NCBI GenBank assembly: GCA_030834895.1
Contig: JAUQXA010000010.1
Coordinates: 1-64,000 of the forward strand
Reading direction: 5' to 3'
DNA length: 64,000 nt
Origin: Anaerolineales bacterium
GTDB taxonomy: Bacteria > Chloroflexota > Anaerolineae > Anaerolineales > Villigracilaceae
The translations under genes were made by a program, and so were the position numbers. This document shows positions 27,964-37,707 of this stretch, in pieces; position 1 is the first letter of the stretch, and each line of letters opens with the position of its first letter. The notes under the pieces are model-generated. The model worked only from the letters and a program-made list of their open reading frames with translations. It was not told the origin of the DNA and ran no database searches.

Positions 27964-29637
27964 ATGCTATTAACTCGTGAACAATTACAGGAGAGATTGT
28001 TTGCGCTTCATCGCGCAAGCTTGGAGTTGGTAAAGGACGTTTCGCTTGAGACCCTGCTGGAGCGGATCGTGTCCACTGCCTGTGAACAGGCGGGAGCGCG
28101 TTACGCCGCGCTGGGGGTTTTGGATAGTGAAGGCAAACTCAAACAGTTTGTGCATGTCGGCATGTCGAATGTGGATGTGCAGAAGATGGCGCACCCGCCG
28201 GTGGGTCTTGGTCTGCTTGGCGAATTGATGAACTCGGAATTTCCCATGCGTGTGCCTGTGATCAGTGACCACCCAAGTTCGGTGGGATTTCCGAAGCATC
28301 ACCCGCACATGACCTCGTTTTTGGGTGTGCCGATCCGCGCGGGGGATAAACAACTGGGACAGCTTTACCTGACGGATAAAATTGACGCTTCTGAATTTAC
28401 TGCCGATGACGAGATGATCATCCAGATGCTGGCAACCTATGCGGCTACAGCCATCACAAATGCCCGTTTGTATGAGCAGATGAAACAGCGCGACCTGACG
28501 TTGACCCGCCGCAACGTGGATATGGGACTGCTAAACGGAATCGCTTCCGCCCTGACCTCCAGCCTGGAACTGGACGAGATTCTCAACAAGACCCTCGGGC
28601 TGGTGATGAATTACATGAAGGTCGAGGCGGGCGACATCTTCCTGCTGGAGGACGACAAGACCACCCTGCGCATGGTTCTGCACCGAGGTCAAGCCGCCGA
28701 GGCGTTTTGGACGCAGAATATTTTCCATGTTGGCGAAGGTTACCCCGGTCTGGTGGCAAAGAGCCGCAAATCCATGATCGGCATGCATCTGGCAAACGAT
28801 ACGAACTTCCTGCGCGATGCCGTGGTGCAGGCGGGATTCCAGCAAATTGCCTGCATTCCCCTGCTTTCGGGCGAAAATCTTATCGGCGTGATGAGCGTTG
28901 CAACCCGCGACACCGAACCCTTTGACCAGCGAAGCGTTCAATTGCTCACGGCAGTTGGCACTTGGGCGGGACTTGCCATCGAAAACGCGCGTTTGCACGC
29001 CAATGCCCGCCGCCTTGCCGTGTTGGAGGAGCGTGACCGCATCGGCATGGACTTGCACGACGGTATTATCCAATCCATTTATGGCGTAGGTCTTGGCTTG
29101 GAGGGCGCGCAACTGATGCTGGATGAGGACCCGAAAGCCGCCAAGGAACGAATTCACCATGCAATTGACGGCCTGAACCAGGCGATTCGTGATATTCGTG
29201 CCTATATTCTTGATCTCAGACCTCGTCAGCTGGGAAATGAAGGCTTGGTCAATGGAATCAACCGTCTGATTACGGAATATCGGGCAAATACGTTCTCGGA
29301 AGTGAATTTTACAGGGTCAGAGGAACTTCAAGACCTGTCACATGCCCAGTCACTGGCTTTATTCCATATCTGTCAGGAGGCCTTGGCGAATATAGCCAAG
29401 CATGCAAACGCCAAAAATGTGCAGGTTGCCGTGTGGACAACGCAGGACCGCGTTCTTTTGGAGATCAGTGATGATGGCAAAGGCTTCGATGTCGAGAAGA
29501 TAAAGACATCCATCGGGCATGGGCTTGCAAACATGCACACGCGCGCTCATGCTGTTGGCGGTGAAGTGGATATTTCTTCGACTTTGAATGAGGGAACGAC
29601 CATATTGGTTTGGATTCCACGGATAGCCAAGCACTAA
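27964..29637 (+). CDS. GAF-GAF sensor histidine kinase (HisKA_3 type)
   Basis: 557 residues from ATG 27,964 (GAGGTG 7 nt upstream). Two GAF sensor domains (about 25-165 and 195-345) are followed by a HisKA_3 dimerisation segment with H365 in RDRIGMDLHDGIIQS and an HATPase domain (QEALANIAKHA, DDGKGFD, GHGLANMHTRA). No membrane segment, so it senses a cytoplasmic ligand. The kinase class partners NarL-type regulators; none is adjacent, and the one at 11,833 is a possible partner. Divergent from the mevalonate operon. Confidence 0.95.
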   Translation: MLLTREQLQERLFALHRASLELVKDVSLETLLERIVSTACEQAGARYAALGVLDSEGKLKQFVHVGMSNVDVQKMAHPPVGLGLLGELMNSEFPMRVPVISDHPSSVGFPKHHPHMTSFLGVPIRAGDKQLGQLYLTDKIDASEFTADDEMIIQMLATYAATAITNARLYEQMKQRDLTLTRRNVDMGLLNGIASALTSSLELDEILNKTLGLVMNYMKVEAGDIFLLEDDKTTLRMVLHRGQAAEAFWTQNIFHVGEGYPGLVAKSRKSMIGMHLANDTNFLRDAVVQAGFQQIACIPLLSGENLIGVMSVATRDTEPFDQRSVQLLTAVGTWAGLAIENARLHANARRLAVLEERDRIGMDLHDGIIQSIYGVGLGLEGAQLMLDEDPKAAKERIHHAIDGLNQAIRDIRAYILDLRPRQLGNEGLVNGINRLITEYRANTFSEVNFTGSEELQDLSHAQSLALFHICQEALANIAKHANAKNVQVAVWTTQDRVLLEISDDGKGFDVEKIKTSIGHGLANMHTRAHAVGGEVDISSTLNEGTTILVWIPRIAKH

Positions 29638-29924
29638 AAAGCTTGAATCAACGAATCGTTGCCGGATGAATCACAGGAAATCGAGTCTCGTTTGATACGA
29701 ATCAAAAATGTTGACTGTTGAGATTTTTTAAGATGGATACGGGCCTTGCCTGAAAAATACCCTCCATACCCATATGTGGGGGGGTATGGCAGGCGGGCTG
29801 GCGCTTTTGGCTGAAACACGTGTTCTACAGAACAATGCGGGTGAAGTTGTAGCGCACAAGGTTTCTTTAAGATGACCAAACCTTAACAAAACAAATCTTT
29901 TTAACTTAACGTAGGTCTAACGCC
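29638..29924. other. Intergenic region upstream of dnaA
   Basis: Contains a hairpin CCATACCC/GGGTATGG with G-rich loop (29,764-29,789). I looked for DnaA boxes (TTATCCACA and one-mismatch forms) on both strands and found none convincing, so there is no sign of oriC here. Confidence 0.45.
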
Positions 29925-29954
29925 TTGTTATTCAAGGAAAGTATCTGCTAGAAT
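29925..29954 (+). promoter_or_regulatory. dnaA promoter with extended -10
   Basis: TTGTTA (29,925-29,930), an 18-nt spacer and TAGAAT (29,949-29,954) preceded by TGC, making an extended -10. This leaves a leader of about 130 nt before dnaA. Confidence 0.6.
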
Positions 29955-30090
29955 GACAGCACGCTGATACAATGGATGTATGTCTCCACATCCTAATTCC
30001 TGAAATATTTTTATAGAAACATATAATTTTACGAAGCCGCGAAAAGGCGGGTTATTCAATGTACCTAAAATTTAACATCGAGGATTGTTT

Positions 30091-31434
30091 ATGAATGCAG
30101 AGCAGACTTGGCAGTCAGTACTCGCACAACTTCAAATGGAAATGCCCCGCGCATCTTATGACACTTGGGTGCGCGATACGCGTCCCATGGCGTACGAAAA
30201 TGGGGTGATTACGGTTGGCGTGCGTAATGCATATGCGCGTGACTGGTTGGAAAGCCGCCTTGCAACTACAGTCAGCCGCTTGTTGATCGAAATTTTGAAC
30301 TCGAATGTGACGGTTCAGTTCGTTGTTTCCCAATCTGGGGAGAGCGAATCGCCTACCGACGCTGACACAGAGCATACACCTGGTTCGATCGAGATTACCC
30401 CACCCGGTCCGAAACCGCGTCACATCAGTTTGAATCCGCGCTACACCTTTGATACCTACGTTGTTGGCTCTGGGAACAGGCTTGCACATGCCGCATGTCA
30501 GGCGGTGGCGGAGAAACCCGCCCGTGCTTACAACCCGCTTTTTTTGTATGGTGGTGTGGGATTAGGCAAGACCCACCTGCTACACGCCATTGGCAACGCC
30601 TGTCATGCTGACGGTTTGAATGTTTTATACGTTTCCTCCGAAGAATTTACGAATGACATGATCAGTGCCATTCGTACGCATACCACGCAGGCCTTCCGCG
30701 AGAAATATCGCTCAGCCGACGTTTTGCTGGTGGACGATATTCAGTTCATTGCTGGCAAGGAATCCACGCAGGAGGAATTCTTTCACACCTTCAACACCCT
30801 GCACGGACAGGATAAGCAGATCATTGTTTCGTCGGATCGTCCACCCAAGTCTTTGATCACGCTGGAGGAGCGCCTGCGCTCCCGCTTCGAGTGGGGGTTG
30901 ACCGCCGACATCCAAGCGCCCGATTTCGAAACCCGCCTTGCCATTTTGCGCTCCAAAGCCGAGCGCACGGGTCGGCAGGTTTCGGATGAAATTTTGGAAA
31001 CCATTGCCAAGCAGATTCAGTCCAACATCCGCGAGTTGGAAGGCGCGCTGAACCGCATTATCGCTTTTGCAGATTTGAGCGGTTCTTCTTTGACTCCAAA
31101 TTTGGTCGAGGTGGCTTTGGCAGATTTATTGCCTCAGCGGCGCAATATTCAACCTGCCAGAGTAATTGAAGCGGTCGCAAGTGCATATGAAGGCGTTCGT
31201 GTGGATGATTTGATTGGACAAAATCGGGCTGCGAAGGTTGCCATTCCCCGTCAACTGGCGATGTATATTTTGAGCGAATTCAACGAGGTTTCCTCGCCTC
31301 AAATTGGGGACCTGCTCGGTGGGCGTGATCACACCACAATTTTGTATGGGATAAAGAAGGTTGAAGGCGACGAAAAGCTCAAGAGGCGGGCGGAAAGCAT
31401 CTGGCACAACCTGTTGAACCAACCTGCAGCATGA
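30091..31434 (+). CDS. dnaA: Chromosomal replication initiator DnaA
   Basis: 447 residues from ATG 30,091 (GAGGA upstream). Binds DnaA boxes and melts oriC. Domain I (1-75, WQSVLAQLQMEMPRASYDTW), a short linker, AAA+ domain III with Walker A GGVGLGKTH and Walker B LLVDDIQF, and domain IV with the DnaA signature GGRDHTTILYGIKK. Normal length. It is not next to dnaN, recF or gyrB; a glycosyltransferase gene follows convergently. Confidence 0.98.
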   Translation: MNAEQTWQSVLAQLQMEMPRASYDTWVRDTRPMAYENGVITVGVRNAYARDWLESRLATTVSRLLIEILNSNVTVQFVVSQSGESESPTDADTEHTPGSIEITPPGPKPRHISLNPRYTFDTYVVGSGNRLAHAACQAVAEKPARAYNPLFLYGGVGLGKTHLLHAIGNACHADGLNVLYVSSEEFTNDMISAIRTHTTQAFREKYRSADVLLVDDIQFIAGKESTQEEFFHTFNTLHGQDKQIIVSSDRPPKSLITLEERLRSRFEWGLTADIQAPDFETRLAILRSKAERTGRQVSDEILETIAKQIQSNIRELEGALNRIIAFADLSGSSLTPNLVEVALADLLPQRRNIQPARVIEAVASAYEGVRVDDLIGQNRAAKVAIPRQLAMYILSEFNEVSSPQIGDLLGGRDHTTILYGIKKVEGDEKLKRRAESIWHNLLNQPAA

Positions 31435-31455
31435 TGCAAATTGAATTTTTCCCAG

Positions 31456-31495
31456 GACAAGAAATCAGCCCCACGTGAAGGGCTGATTTCTTGTC
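31456..31495. terminator. Bidirectional terminator after dnaA
   Basis: 16-nt perfect stem GACAAGAAATCAGCCC/GGGCTGATTTCTTGTC with loop CACGTGAA, between two convergent genes. The arms have A- and T-rich ends, so it can serve both strands. Confidence 0.75.
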
Positions 31496-31504
31496 GAGAA
31501 TGCT

Positions 31505-32815
31505 TTAGGCGCTTATGGTGTCTTTACGGGGGTGTTTTATCAGCAGTAATATGAAAAACAATCCGGAGGCCGCCATCAGCAGGTAGGATTGCAGGATGTT
31601 GAAATAAGACTCCGCAACGAACTTGGCGAACGGAAAAACGTTAGCCGCCACCAGATAAAAAATAACGAAGGCAGCCTTGATCCAGCTACTCTTGAATGGG
31701 GAATTGCCAAACCATAAAATCAGCCACACGCAAACGAAGATCGGGAAGAGAATGCCGTAATGATGTTCCCATGCAATGGGGGACGCCAGTGTTGCGCCCA
31801 ATCCCATCAAAAGGAAATCGGCAAGTTTCGACTCTATGCTTTTGCTCTTTGTCTTCATCAGTGAAATCAGCAGGATGGCAATGGAGGTTATCTGGGTAAA
31901 CAAAAATATCCACTTGTTGTATGGTGGGAAATAATATCCGCGCCATTTAAGATTATTGAATAGGTCGGGGTACTTTATGCTGAAAAACCTGCCCGCCAGT
32001 CCATTGAAGGATTGATTGGAATAATATGACTCACCATGCTGCGCAAGGAAACTCAAACCGCGAAGATAATCCATGTACATGGCGAAACCAAATTCGCGCA
32101 TGCCCAGCAGCAGACCCAACAGGCCCGTCACGATCATGGCGATCACCAGCCGCCTGTTTCCACGAAGCAGCCCCCAGATTACAAATAATGCATATTGCGG
32201 TTTGATGGAGGCCATGAGCCCGAGCAGGATTCCTGCGGCGGTTTCGTAGCCGGTGATGAAGCACAAAATCGCAATGGCGAAGAATGCATTTAGCCACACC
32301 TGTATTTGCCCAAGGGTGCCGGCTTTTACAGCGGGATAAAACGTGAAGAGCAGGAATACAAGCAAGACTCCTGTTGTCACTTTTTCTGTTGTGGAAAGTG
32401 GTGGCGTTTTGTATTTCTCCAGCCAGTAAAGCGCTGTTCCCATCATGCCGGCCATCATCAGAAACAGAAATATAAATGTCGTTGCGGTTGTAAAACTTAG
32501 AAGGTCGATATCGTTTCTTTCCATGAGCTGTGTGAGCAGCAGTGCCGTGGGAGGATACTGGAACTTTACCTTTTGGGTGAGTAGCAGATCGGAGTAAAGC
32601 AGGCTTTGTCCCTCGGATTCGATCCAATGTTCATAAGCCAGTTTCATCGGCCGCCAGGAATCGTCGCCAATTTCGTCGGTGAAAATCCAGATGGCATGGT
32701 CGAATGCCATCTTGTTGTTTTTTATCCCATAATGGCTTGTGACTCCCTTGATGACGAAGGCGAGAACCAGGTTTAGCAGGAATAGAAAAAGGAGTTGTTT
32801 GGTGATCAATTTCAT
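31505..32815 (-). CDS. GT87 (DUF2029) family membrane glycosyltransferase
   Basis: 436 residues from ATG 32,815; an upstream ATG would add 14 polar residues. About ten membrane segments. QYPPTALLLTQL, GQIQVWLNAFF and MASIKPQYAL are typical of GT87 polyprenol-phosphate-sugar-dependent transferases such as mannosyltransferases. The expected catalytic Asp is likely in the first periplasmic loop (MAFDHAIWIFTDE). An extended -10 (TGCTATACT) lies about 26 nt upstream. Acceptor unknown. Confidence 0.85.
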   Translation of the reverse strand: MKLITKQLLFLFLLNLVLAFVIKGVTSHYGIKNNKMAFDHAIWIFTDEIGDDSWRPMKLAYEHWIESEGQSLLYSDLLLTQKVKFQYPPTALLLTQLMERNDIDLLSFTTATTFIFLFLMMAGMMGTALYWLEKYKTPPLSTTEKVTTGVLLVFLLFTFYPAVKAGTLGQIQVWLNAFFAIAILCFITGYETAAGILLGLMASIKPQYALFVIWGLLRGNRRLVIAMIVTGLLGLLLGMREFGFAMYMDYLRGLSFLAQHGESYYSNQSFNGLAGRFFSIKYPDLFNNLKWRGYYFPPYNKWIFLFTQITSIAILLISLMKTKSKSIESKLADFLLMGLGATLASPIAWEHHYGILFPIFVCVWLILWFGNSPFKSSWIKAAFVIFYLVAANVFPFAKFVAESYFNILQSYLLMAASGLFFILLLIKHPRKDTISA

Positions 32816-32847
32816 GGACGTTGCCTGAGATTTTTGTCCAAGTATAG

Positions 32848-32875
32848 CATTGTGCAAAAGATCCTGTGGTATAAT
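32848..32875 (+). promoter_or_regulatory. rpsB-tsf promoter
   Basis: Extended -10 TGGTATAAT (TATAAT at 32,870-32,875) with a weak -35 (CATTGT, 32,848-32,853) 16 nt upstream. Transcription should start near 32,882. Confidence 0.65.
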
Positions 32876-32881
32876 TTTTCC

Positions 32882-33028
32882 GTGGCGCTAAAAGCGCCAC
32901 ACATCTTGCCTGGGACGGGCAACAAGCGTCCCTGAGCGGGTTTTAGCCCTTCAGGCGTATCCCGCTAAACTCACCCTGTTCCACGCCAGCCTGCGCGTTT
33001 GGGAACAGCAAAAGTTAAGGAGTAACAA
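32882..33028 (+). promoter_or_regulatory. Structured leader of rpsB mRNA
   Basis: Begins with a 7-bp hairpin GTGGCGC-TAAAA-GCGCCAC (32,882-32,900), then GC-rich pairing segments. Ribosomal protein S2 is known to regulate its own mRNA in other bacteria; the structure here could serve that. GGAG lies 7-8 nt before the start codon. Confidence 0.4.
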
Positions 33029-33937
33029 ATGGCAGTCATTTCCATGAAGGCCCTGCTTGAGAGCGGCGTCCATTTTGGGCATCGCACCAATAAGTGGGAT
33101 CCCCGTATGAAGCCGTATATTTTCACTGAACGTAACGGTATTCATATCATCGACCTGCAACAGACCGTCAAGCTGTTGAATCAGGGATATAACATCATCC
33201 GCGACACTGTTACCGCTGGCGGTACCATTTTGTTTGTCGGTACCAAACGTCAGGCTCAGGAAACAGTGGCGGAAGAAGCCATCCGCTGTGGCATGCCCTA
33301 TGTCACCGAACGCTGGATGGGTGGTATGCTCACCAACTGGGATACCATGTACAAGCGTATCCAGGAGTTGGAACGCCTTGAAAAAGTTCGCGACTCCGAG
33401 GAGATCAACCGCCTGACCAAGAAGGAAGGCTTGCTGATCGAACGCGAAATTACCCGCCTGACAACCCGTTTGTCCGGTGTCCGCCACATGAAGCGTCGCC
33501 CCGACCTGCTCTTCATCATTGACGTAGGACGTGAAGATGCCGCAGTACGCGAGGCAAACCTCCTCAAGATTCCGATTGTCGCCTTGGTGGACACCAATTG
33601 CAACCCTCAGAACGTGGATTATGTCATCCCCTCGAATGACGACGCCATCCGCGCCATCAAACTGCTGGTTGCCAAGGTCGCGGACGCCGTGCTGGAAGGT
33701 AAGGCCATGCGCAAGGAAGAGGAACCTGAACAACCTGAGGAAAACAAGGGAGAGGCCAAGCCCAGGACACGTGGTCCCCGCAAGCCCGTTGTTGAAACCG
33801 AAGATGAAAATATGGGCGAAGACATCCTGCTGGGTGAATCCACCCTCGCGAAGCTGAGCGTTAGTCGCAAGGCGGACGAAACAGAAATAAAAGTGGAAGA
33901 CAATTCCGGCGCTGGCGAACAGCCGATACAAGGATAA
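33029..33937 (+). CDS. rpsB: 30S ribosomal protein S2
   Basis: 302 residues. Small-subunit protein at the head-body junction. Conserved features: MKALLESGVHFGHRTNKWDPRM, FVGTKRQAQE, PYVTERWMGGMLTNW, RRPDLLFIIDVGRED and ALVDTNCNPQNVDYVIPSNDDA. The core ends at about residue 230; a 70-residue acidic, low-complexity tail follows, longer than in most bacteria. First gene of the rpsB-tsf operon. Confidence 0.98.
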   Translation: MAVISMKALLESGVHFGHRTNKWDPRMKPYIFTERNGIHIIDLQQTVKLLNQGYNIIRDTVTAGGTILFVGTKRQAQETVAEEAIRCGMPYVTERWMGGMLTNWDTMYKRIQELERLEKVRDSEEINRLTKKEGLLIEREITRLTTRLSGVRHMKRRPDLLFIIDVGREDAAVREANLLKIPIVALVDTNCNPQNVDYVIPSNDDAIRAIKLLVAKVADAVLEGKAMRKEEEPEQPEENKGEAKPRTRGPRKPVVETEDENMGEDILLGESTLAKLSVSRKADETEIKVEDNSGAGEQPIQG

Positions 33938-33943
33938 TGAATT

Positions 33944-34552
33944 ATGGAAATAACAACACAGATGATCAAGGAGTTGCGCGCCGCAACCAACGCTCCCATG
34001 CTTGACTGCCGCAAGGCGCTTCAGGAGGCGGATGGCGACTTTAACAAGGCTGTTGACTGGCTGCGCGAGAAGGGCATGGCGACTGCTGCCAAGCGCTCTG
34101 ACCGCCAGGCCTCCAACGGTGTGGTGGAAATGTACTCCCATGGTGGCGGACGGGTAGGCGTGATGGTCGAAGTCAATTGCGAGACCGATTTTGTGGCCCG
34201 TTCCGAACAATTCCGCACCCTGGCTCATGAAATTGCCTTGCAAATTGCCGCCAGTTCCCCCAAGTACACCAAGGCGGAGGAAATCCCTGCTGAAGAACTC
34301 GAACATGAAGCCGCTATTGCCCGCGCCCGCGCTCTCGAGGAAGGAAAGCCTGAAAACGTGCTGGCCAAGATCGTGGAAGGCCGTGTCGAGAAGTACAAGG
34401 ACGAGGTGTGCCTAATGCGCCAGACCTACATCCGCGATGAAACCATCACGGTTGAAAAACTGGTTTTGCAAAACGTCGCCGCGATTGGCGAAAATGTGAT
34501 CATTCGCCGCTTCCAGAGATGGGAACTGGGCGAAAGCACGAAAGAAGAATAG
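33944..34552 (+). CDS. tsf: Elongation factor Ts
   Basis: 202 residues, the short form of the family. Nucleotide exchange factor for EF-Tu. UBA-like N-terminus MIKELRAATNAPMLDCRKAL and the core motifs VEVNCETDFVARSEQF, with KPENVLAKIVEGRVEKY. It begins 6 nt after rpsB, and a terminator follows. Confidence 0.98.
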   Translation: MEITTQMIKELRAATNAPMLDCRKALQEADGDFNKAVDWLREKGMATAAKRSDRQASNGVVEMYSHGGGRVGVMVEVNCETDFVARSEQFRTLAHEIALQIAASSPKYTKAEEIPAEELEHEAAIARARALEEGKPENVLAKIVEGRVEKYKDEVCLMRQTYIRDETITVEKLVLQNVAAIGENVIIRRFQRWELGESTKEE

Positions 34553-34560
34553 CTTTTAGA

Positions 34561-34587
34561 AAGCCAGCCTGCGGGTTGGCTTTTTTT
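34561..34587 (+). terminator. Terminator after tsf
   Basis: AAGCCAGCC-TGCG-GGTTGGCTT stem followed by a run of seven T. Confidence 0.85.
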
Positions 34588-34595
34588 ATAATTGA

Positions 34596-35354
<759 letters not shown>

Positions 35355-35365
35355 TTTTGGATACG

Positions 35366-35417
35366 TCCCTTTGCCGCTCATTCTTCAGAAAAAGGTGAAG
35401 GGCAAAGGGATTTTTTT
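35366..35417 (+). terminator. Terminator after pyrH
   Basis: TCCCTTTGCC (35,366-35,375)/GGCAAAGGGA (35,401-35,410) stem with a 25-nt loop and seven T. Confidence 0.8.
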
Positions 35418-35528
35418 CTGAGAGACTCTCAATTTTTTACATTTCCCCTCATCTTATCTGCGCTCCCATAGCATAAATCCTTGTTTTAAGGTATCCTTGT
35501 AACGTAATCATCTTTTAGGAGGAAGATC

Positions 35529-36098
35529 GTGAGTACCGACGAAATCAAAGACTTGTTGAAAGATGCTGAAGCACGCATGCATGGCGCAATCCAATCCCTC
35601 TCGGACGATCTCGCTGGAATTCGTACCGGGCGGGCCAGCCCTGCATTGGTGGAAAGACTTCAGGTCGATTATTACGGCAACCCGACACATCTTATGCAAC
35701 TTGCCTCCATCAGCATCCCCGAGCCGCGTTCCATATTGATCAAACCGTTCGACGCGGCATCCATCAAGAATATCGAGAAAGCGATCCGTACCTCGAATCT
35801 GGGTCTGAATCCAAACTCCGATGGAAAGGTCATTCACCTGAATCTGCCCCCGCTGGACGAAGAGCGCCGCCGCGCCCTGGTCAAGCAGATGCACCACCGC
35901 CTGGAGGAGGCGCGTGTTGCCGTGCGGAATATCCGGCGCGACCTTCACAACGACATCCGTGATTATGAAAAGGAAAAATTGATCACCGAGGATGACCGCC
36001 TGTATGGCGAGGAGGAACTGCAAAAGATAACAGACAAGTTCATCGAAGACATCGCCAGACACGGACAGGTCAAAGAAAAAGAGATCATGGAAGTGTAG
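35529..36098 (+). CDS. frr: Ribosome recycling factor
   Basis: 189 residues from a GTG start; TAGGAGGA lies 6 nt upstream. With EF-G it splits the post-termination ribosome. Conserved LAGIRTGRASPALVERL, IKPFDAASIKNIEKAI, LNPNSDGKVIHLNLPPL and EERRRALVKQM. Normal length. Confidence 0.98.
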   Translation: MSTDEIKDLLKDAEARMHGAIQSLSDDLAGIRTGRASPALVERLQVDYYGNPTHLMQLASISIPEPRSILIKPFDAASIKNIEKAIRTSNLGLNPNSDGKVIHLNLPPLDEERRRALVKQMHHRLEEARVAVRNIRRDLHNDIRDYEKEKLITEDDRLYGEEELQKITDKFIEDIARHGQVKEKEIMEV

Positions 36099-36142
36099 CT
36101 GCTTCGATGGTGTGTCTGACACATCGAAAAGAGTTAATCCTA

Positions 36143-36889
36143 ATGACTGAGACCTCTTCTTCTGTTTCCCTTGAAAAAATTCCCCGACACGTTGCCATCA
36201 TCATGGACGGCAATGGACGTTGGGCGCTTCAACGCGGCCTGCCGCGTTTGGCGGGTCACAGGGCGGGTACGGAAAACCTGCGTCGTGTGATTCGTTCCAC
36301 TGTTGAGTTTGGCATCAAATATTTGACCATCTATGCCTTCTCCACGGAAAATTGGGGACGCCCGGCAGAGGAAGTTCAGGGGCTTCTGGGAATACTTCAG
36401 GATGTGATCGATCGCGAATTGAACGAGTTGCACAAGGAGGGGGTTCAATTGCGCCACATCGGGCGTCTGGAACGTTTGAGCGCCAATCTACAAGCCAGGG
36501 TGTTGAAAGCCATAAACTTGACCAAGAACAACGACCGCTTGATTCTTAATATCGCCTGGAATTATGGCGGCCGTGACGAAATCGTCTGCGCCATCCAAAA
36601 AATCATCAAAGACGGCATCAAACCCGAAGATGTGACCGACAGCCTGGTCGGTCAATACATGTTCACGGCTGGCGTGCCCGACCCTGACCTGGTCATCCGT
36701 ACTTCGGGGGAACTGCGTGTAAGCAACTTCCTGATCTGGCAGACGGCTTATTCAGAGTGGTATGTCACTCCCACTTATTGGCCCGATTTTGATAAGGAAG
36801 AATATCGCCGCGCGTTGGAGGCATTTGCCCAGCGTGATAGGCGCTTTGGAAAGGTGTCTTCGGGGGAGCTTCAGGAATCAAATGCTTAA
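36143..36889 (+). CDS. uppS: Isoprenyl transferase (undecaprenyl diphosphate synthase)
   Basis: 248 residues from ATG 36,143. Cis-prenyltransferase that makes the C55 lipid carrier for peptidoglycan and other glycans. P-loop MDGNGRWA with D22, YAFSTENWGRP, NIAWNYGGRDE and LVIRTSGELRVSNFLIWQ are the family signatures. Its stop overlaps the cdsA start by 8 nt. Its product is the likely carrier for the glycosyltransferases at 50,709 and 57,190. Confidence 0.96.
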   Translation: MTETSSSVSLEKIPRHVAIIMDGNGRWALQRGLPRLAGHRAGTENLRRVIRSTVEFGIKYLTIYAFSTENWGRPAEEVQGLLGILQDVIDRELNELHKEGVQLRHIGRLERLSANLQARVLKAINLTKNNDRLILNIAWNYGGRDEIVCAIQKIIKDGIKPEDVTDSLVGQYMFTAGVPDPDLVIRTSGELRVSNFLIWQTAYSEWYVTPTYWPDFDKEEYRRALEAFAQRDRRFGKVSSGELQESNA

Positions 36890-37694
36890 ACGAACAGTCA
36901 CTGCTTTAGGTCTTGCTGCAATAGGATTGCCCGCCATATTATTTGGCGGCATCTTTTATTATTTGCTGATGGGTACTTTTTTGGTTGGCGCTGCGCATGA
37001 ATATGTCAATCTTTTTCGCGCCGCGAAATATCAACCAAACTTCCATGTGACTGTCGGCGGCGTAACTCTCGTTACCGTCACCCGCATGTTCTTTCCGGCG
37101 TATGCCCAACCTGCCTTTGCCATGAGTATCCTTGTGGCGTTGGCCTATCACCTTCTTGCCTACGAGCGCGGACGCGACCAATCCGCCGTTGACTTTGGCA
37201 TCGCGGTCGGCGGGATTGCATATATCGGCTGGATCGGCTCATACCTTCTGGACTTGCGCAACCTTCCTGAAGGCGGCTGGTGGTTCATGCTCGTGATGTT
37301 CTGTGTCTGGTTTGGCGATACCGGCGCATATTCCATAGGCAGGGCTTACGGCAGGCACAAAATGGCTCCGCGCCTCAGCCCAAAGAAAAGCTGGGAAGGC
37401 TATGCCGCCAGCGTGATTACCGCCACGTGGGGAGGGATTTTCTTTGCCTACGCTTTCACCACCTATGGAAATCTGGCGGGTCAGATCACTCTCTGGCAGG
37501 GCGCGATTCTGGGATTTATCCTCGGTTCGCTACCGCCGTTGGGCGACCTTGGCGAGAGCATGATCAAACGTCAGTCCGGTATCAAGGACTCAAGTGACAT
37601 CATCCCCGGTCACGGCGGATTCTTCGACCGCATCGACTCGTGGCTGTGGGGTGCGGTGATCGGTTATTATTTTCTCGTCTGGTTCATCCTATAG
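36882..37694 (+). CDS. cdsA: Phosphatidate cytidylyltransferase
   Basis: 270 residues from ATG 36,882, overlapping uppS by 8 nt. Makes CDP-diacylglycerol for phospholipid synthesis. About seven membrane segments and the C-terminal signature LSPKKSWEG, then GDLGESMIKRQSGIKD and IIPGHGGFFDRIDS. The usual partner of uppS. Confidence 0.96.
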   Translation: MLKRTVTALGLAAIGLPAILFGGIFYYLLMGTFLVGAAHEYVNLFRAAKYQPNFHVTVGGVTLVTVTRMFFPAYAQPAFAMSILVALAYHLLAYERGRDQSAVDFGIAVGGIAYIGWIGSYLLDLRNLPEGGWWFMLVMFCVWFGDTGAYSIGRAYGRHKMAPRLSPKKSWEGYAASVITATWGGIFFAYAFTTYGNLAGQITLWQGAILGFILGSLPPLGDLGESMIKRQSGIKDSSDIIPGHGGFFDRIDSWLWGAVIGYYFLVWFIL

Positions 37695-37707
37695 ATTGGA
37701 GGCAAAA

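Noticed and set aside
32951..34306. 451-residue minus-strand frame opposite rpsB and tsf
   Set aside because: It spans two unmistakable ribosomal/translation genes on the other strand and has no recognisable domain.
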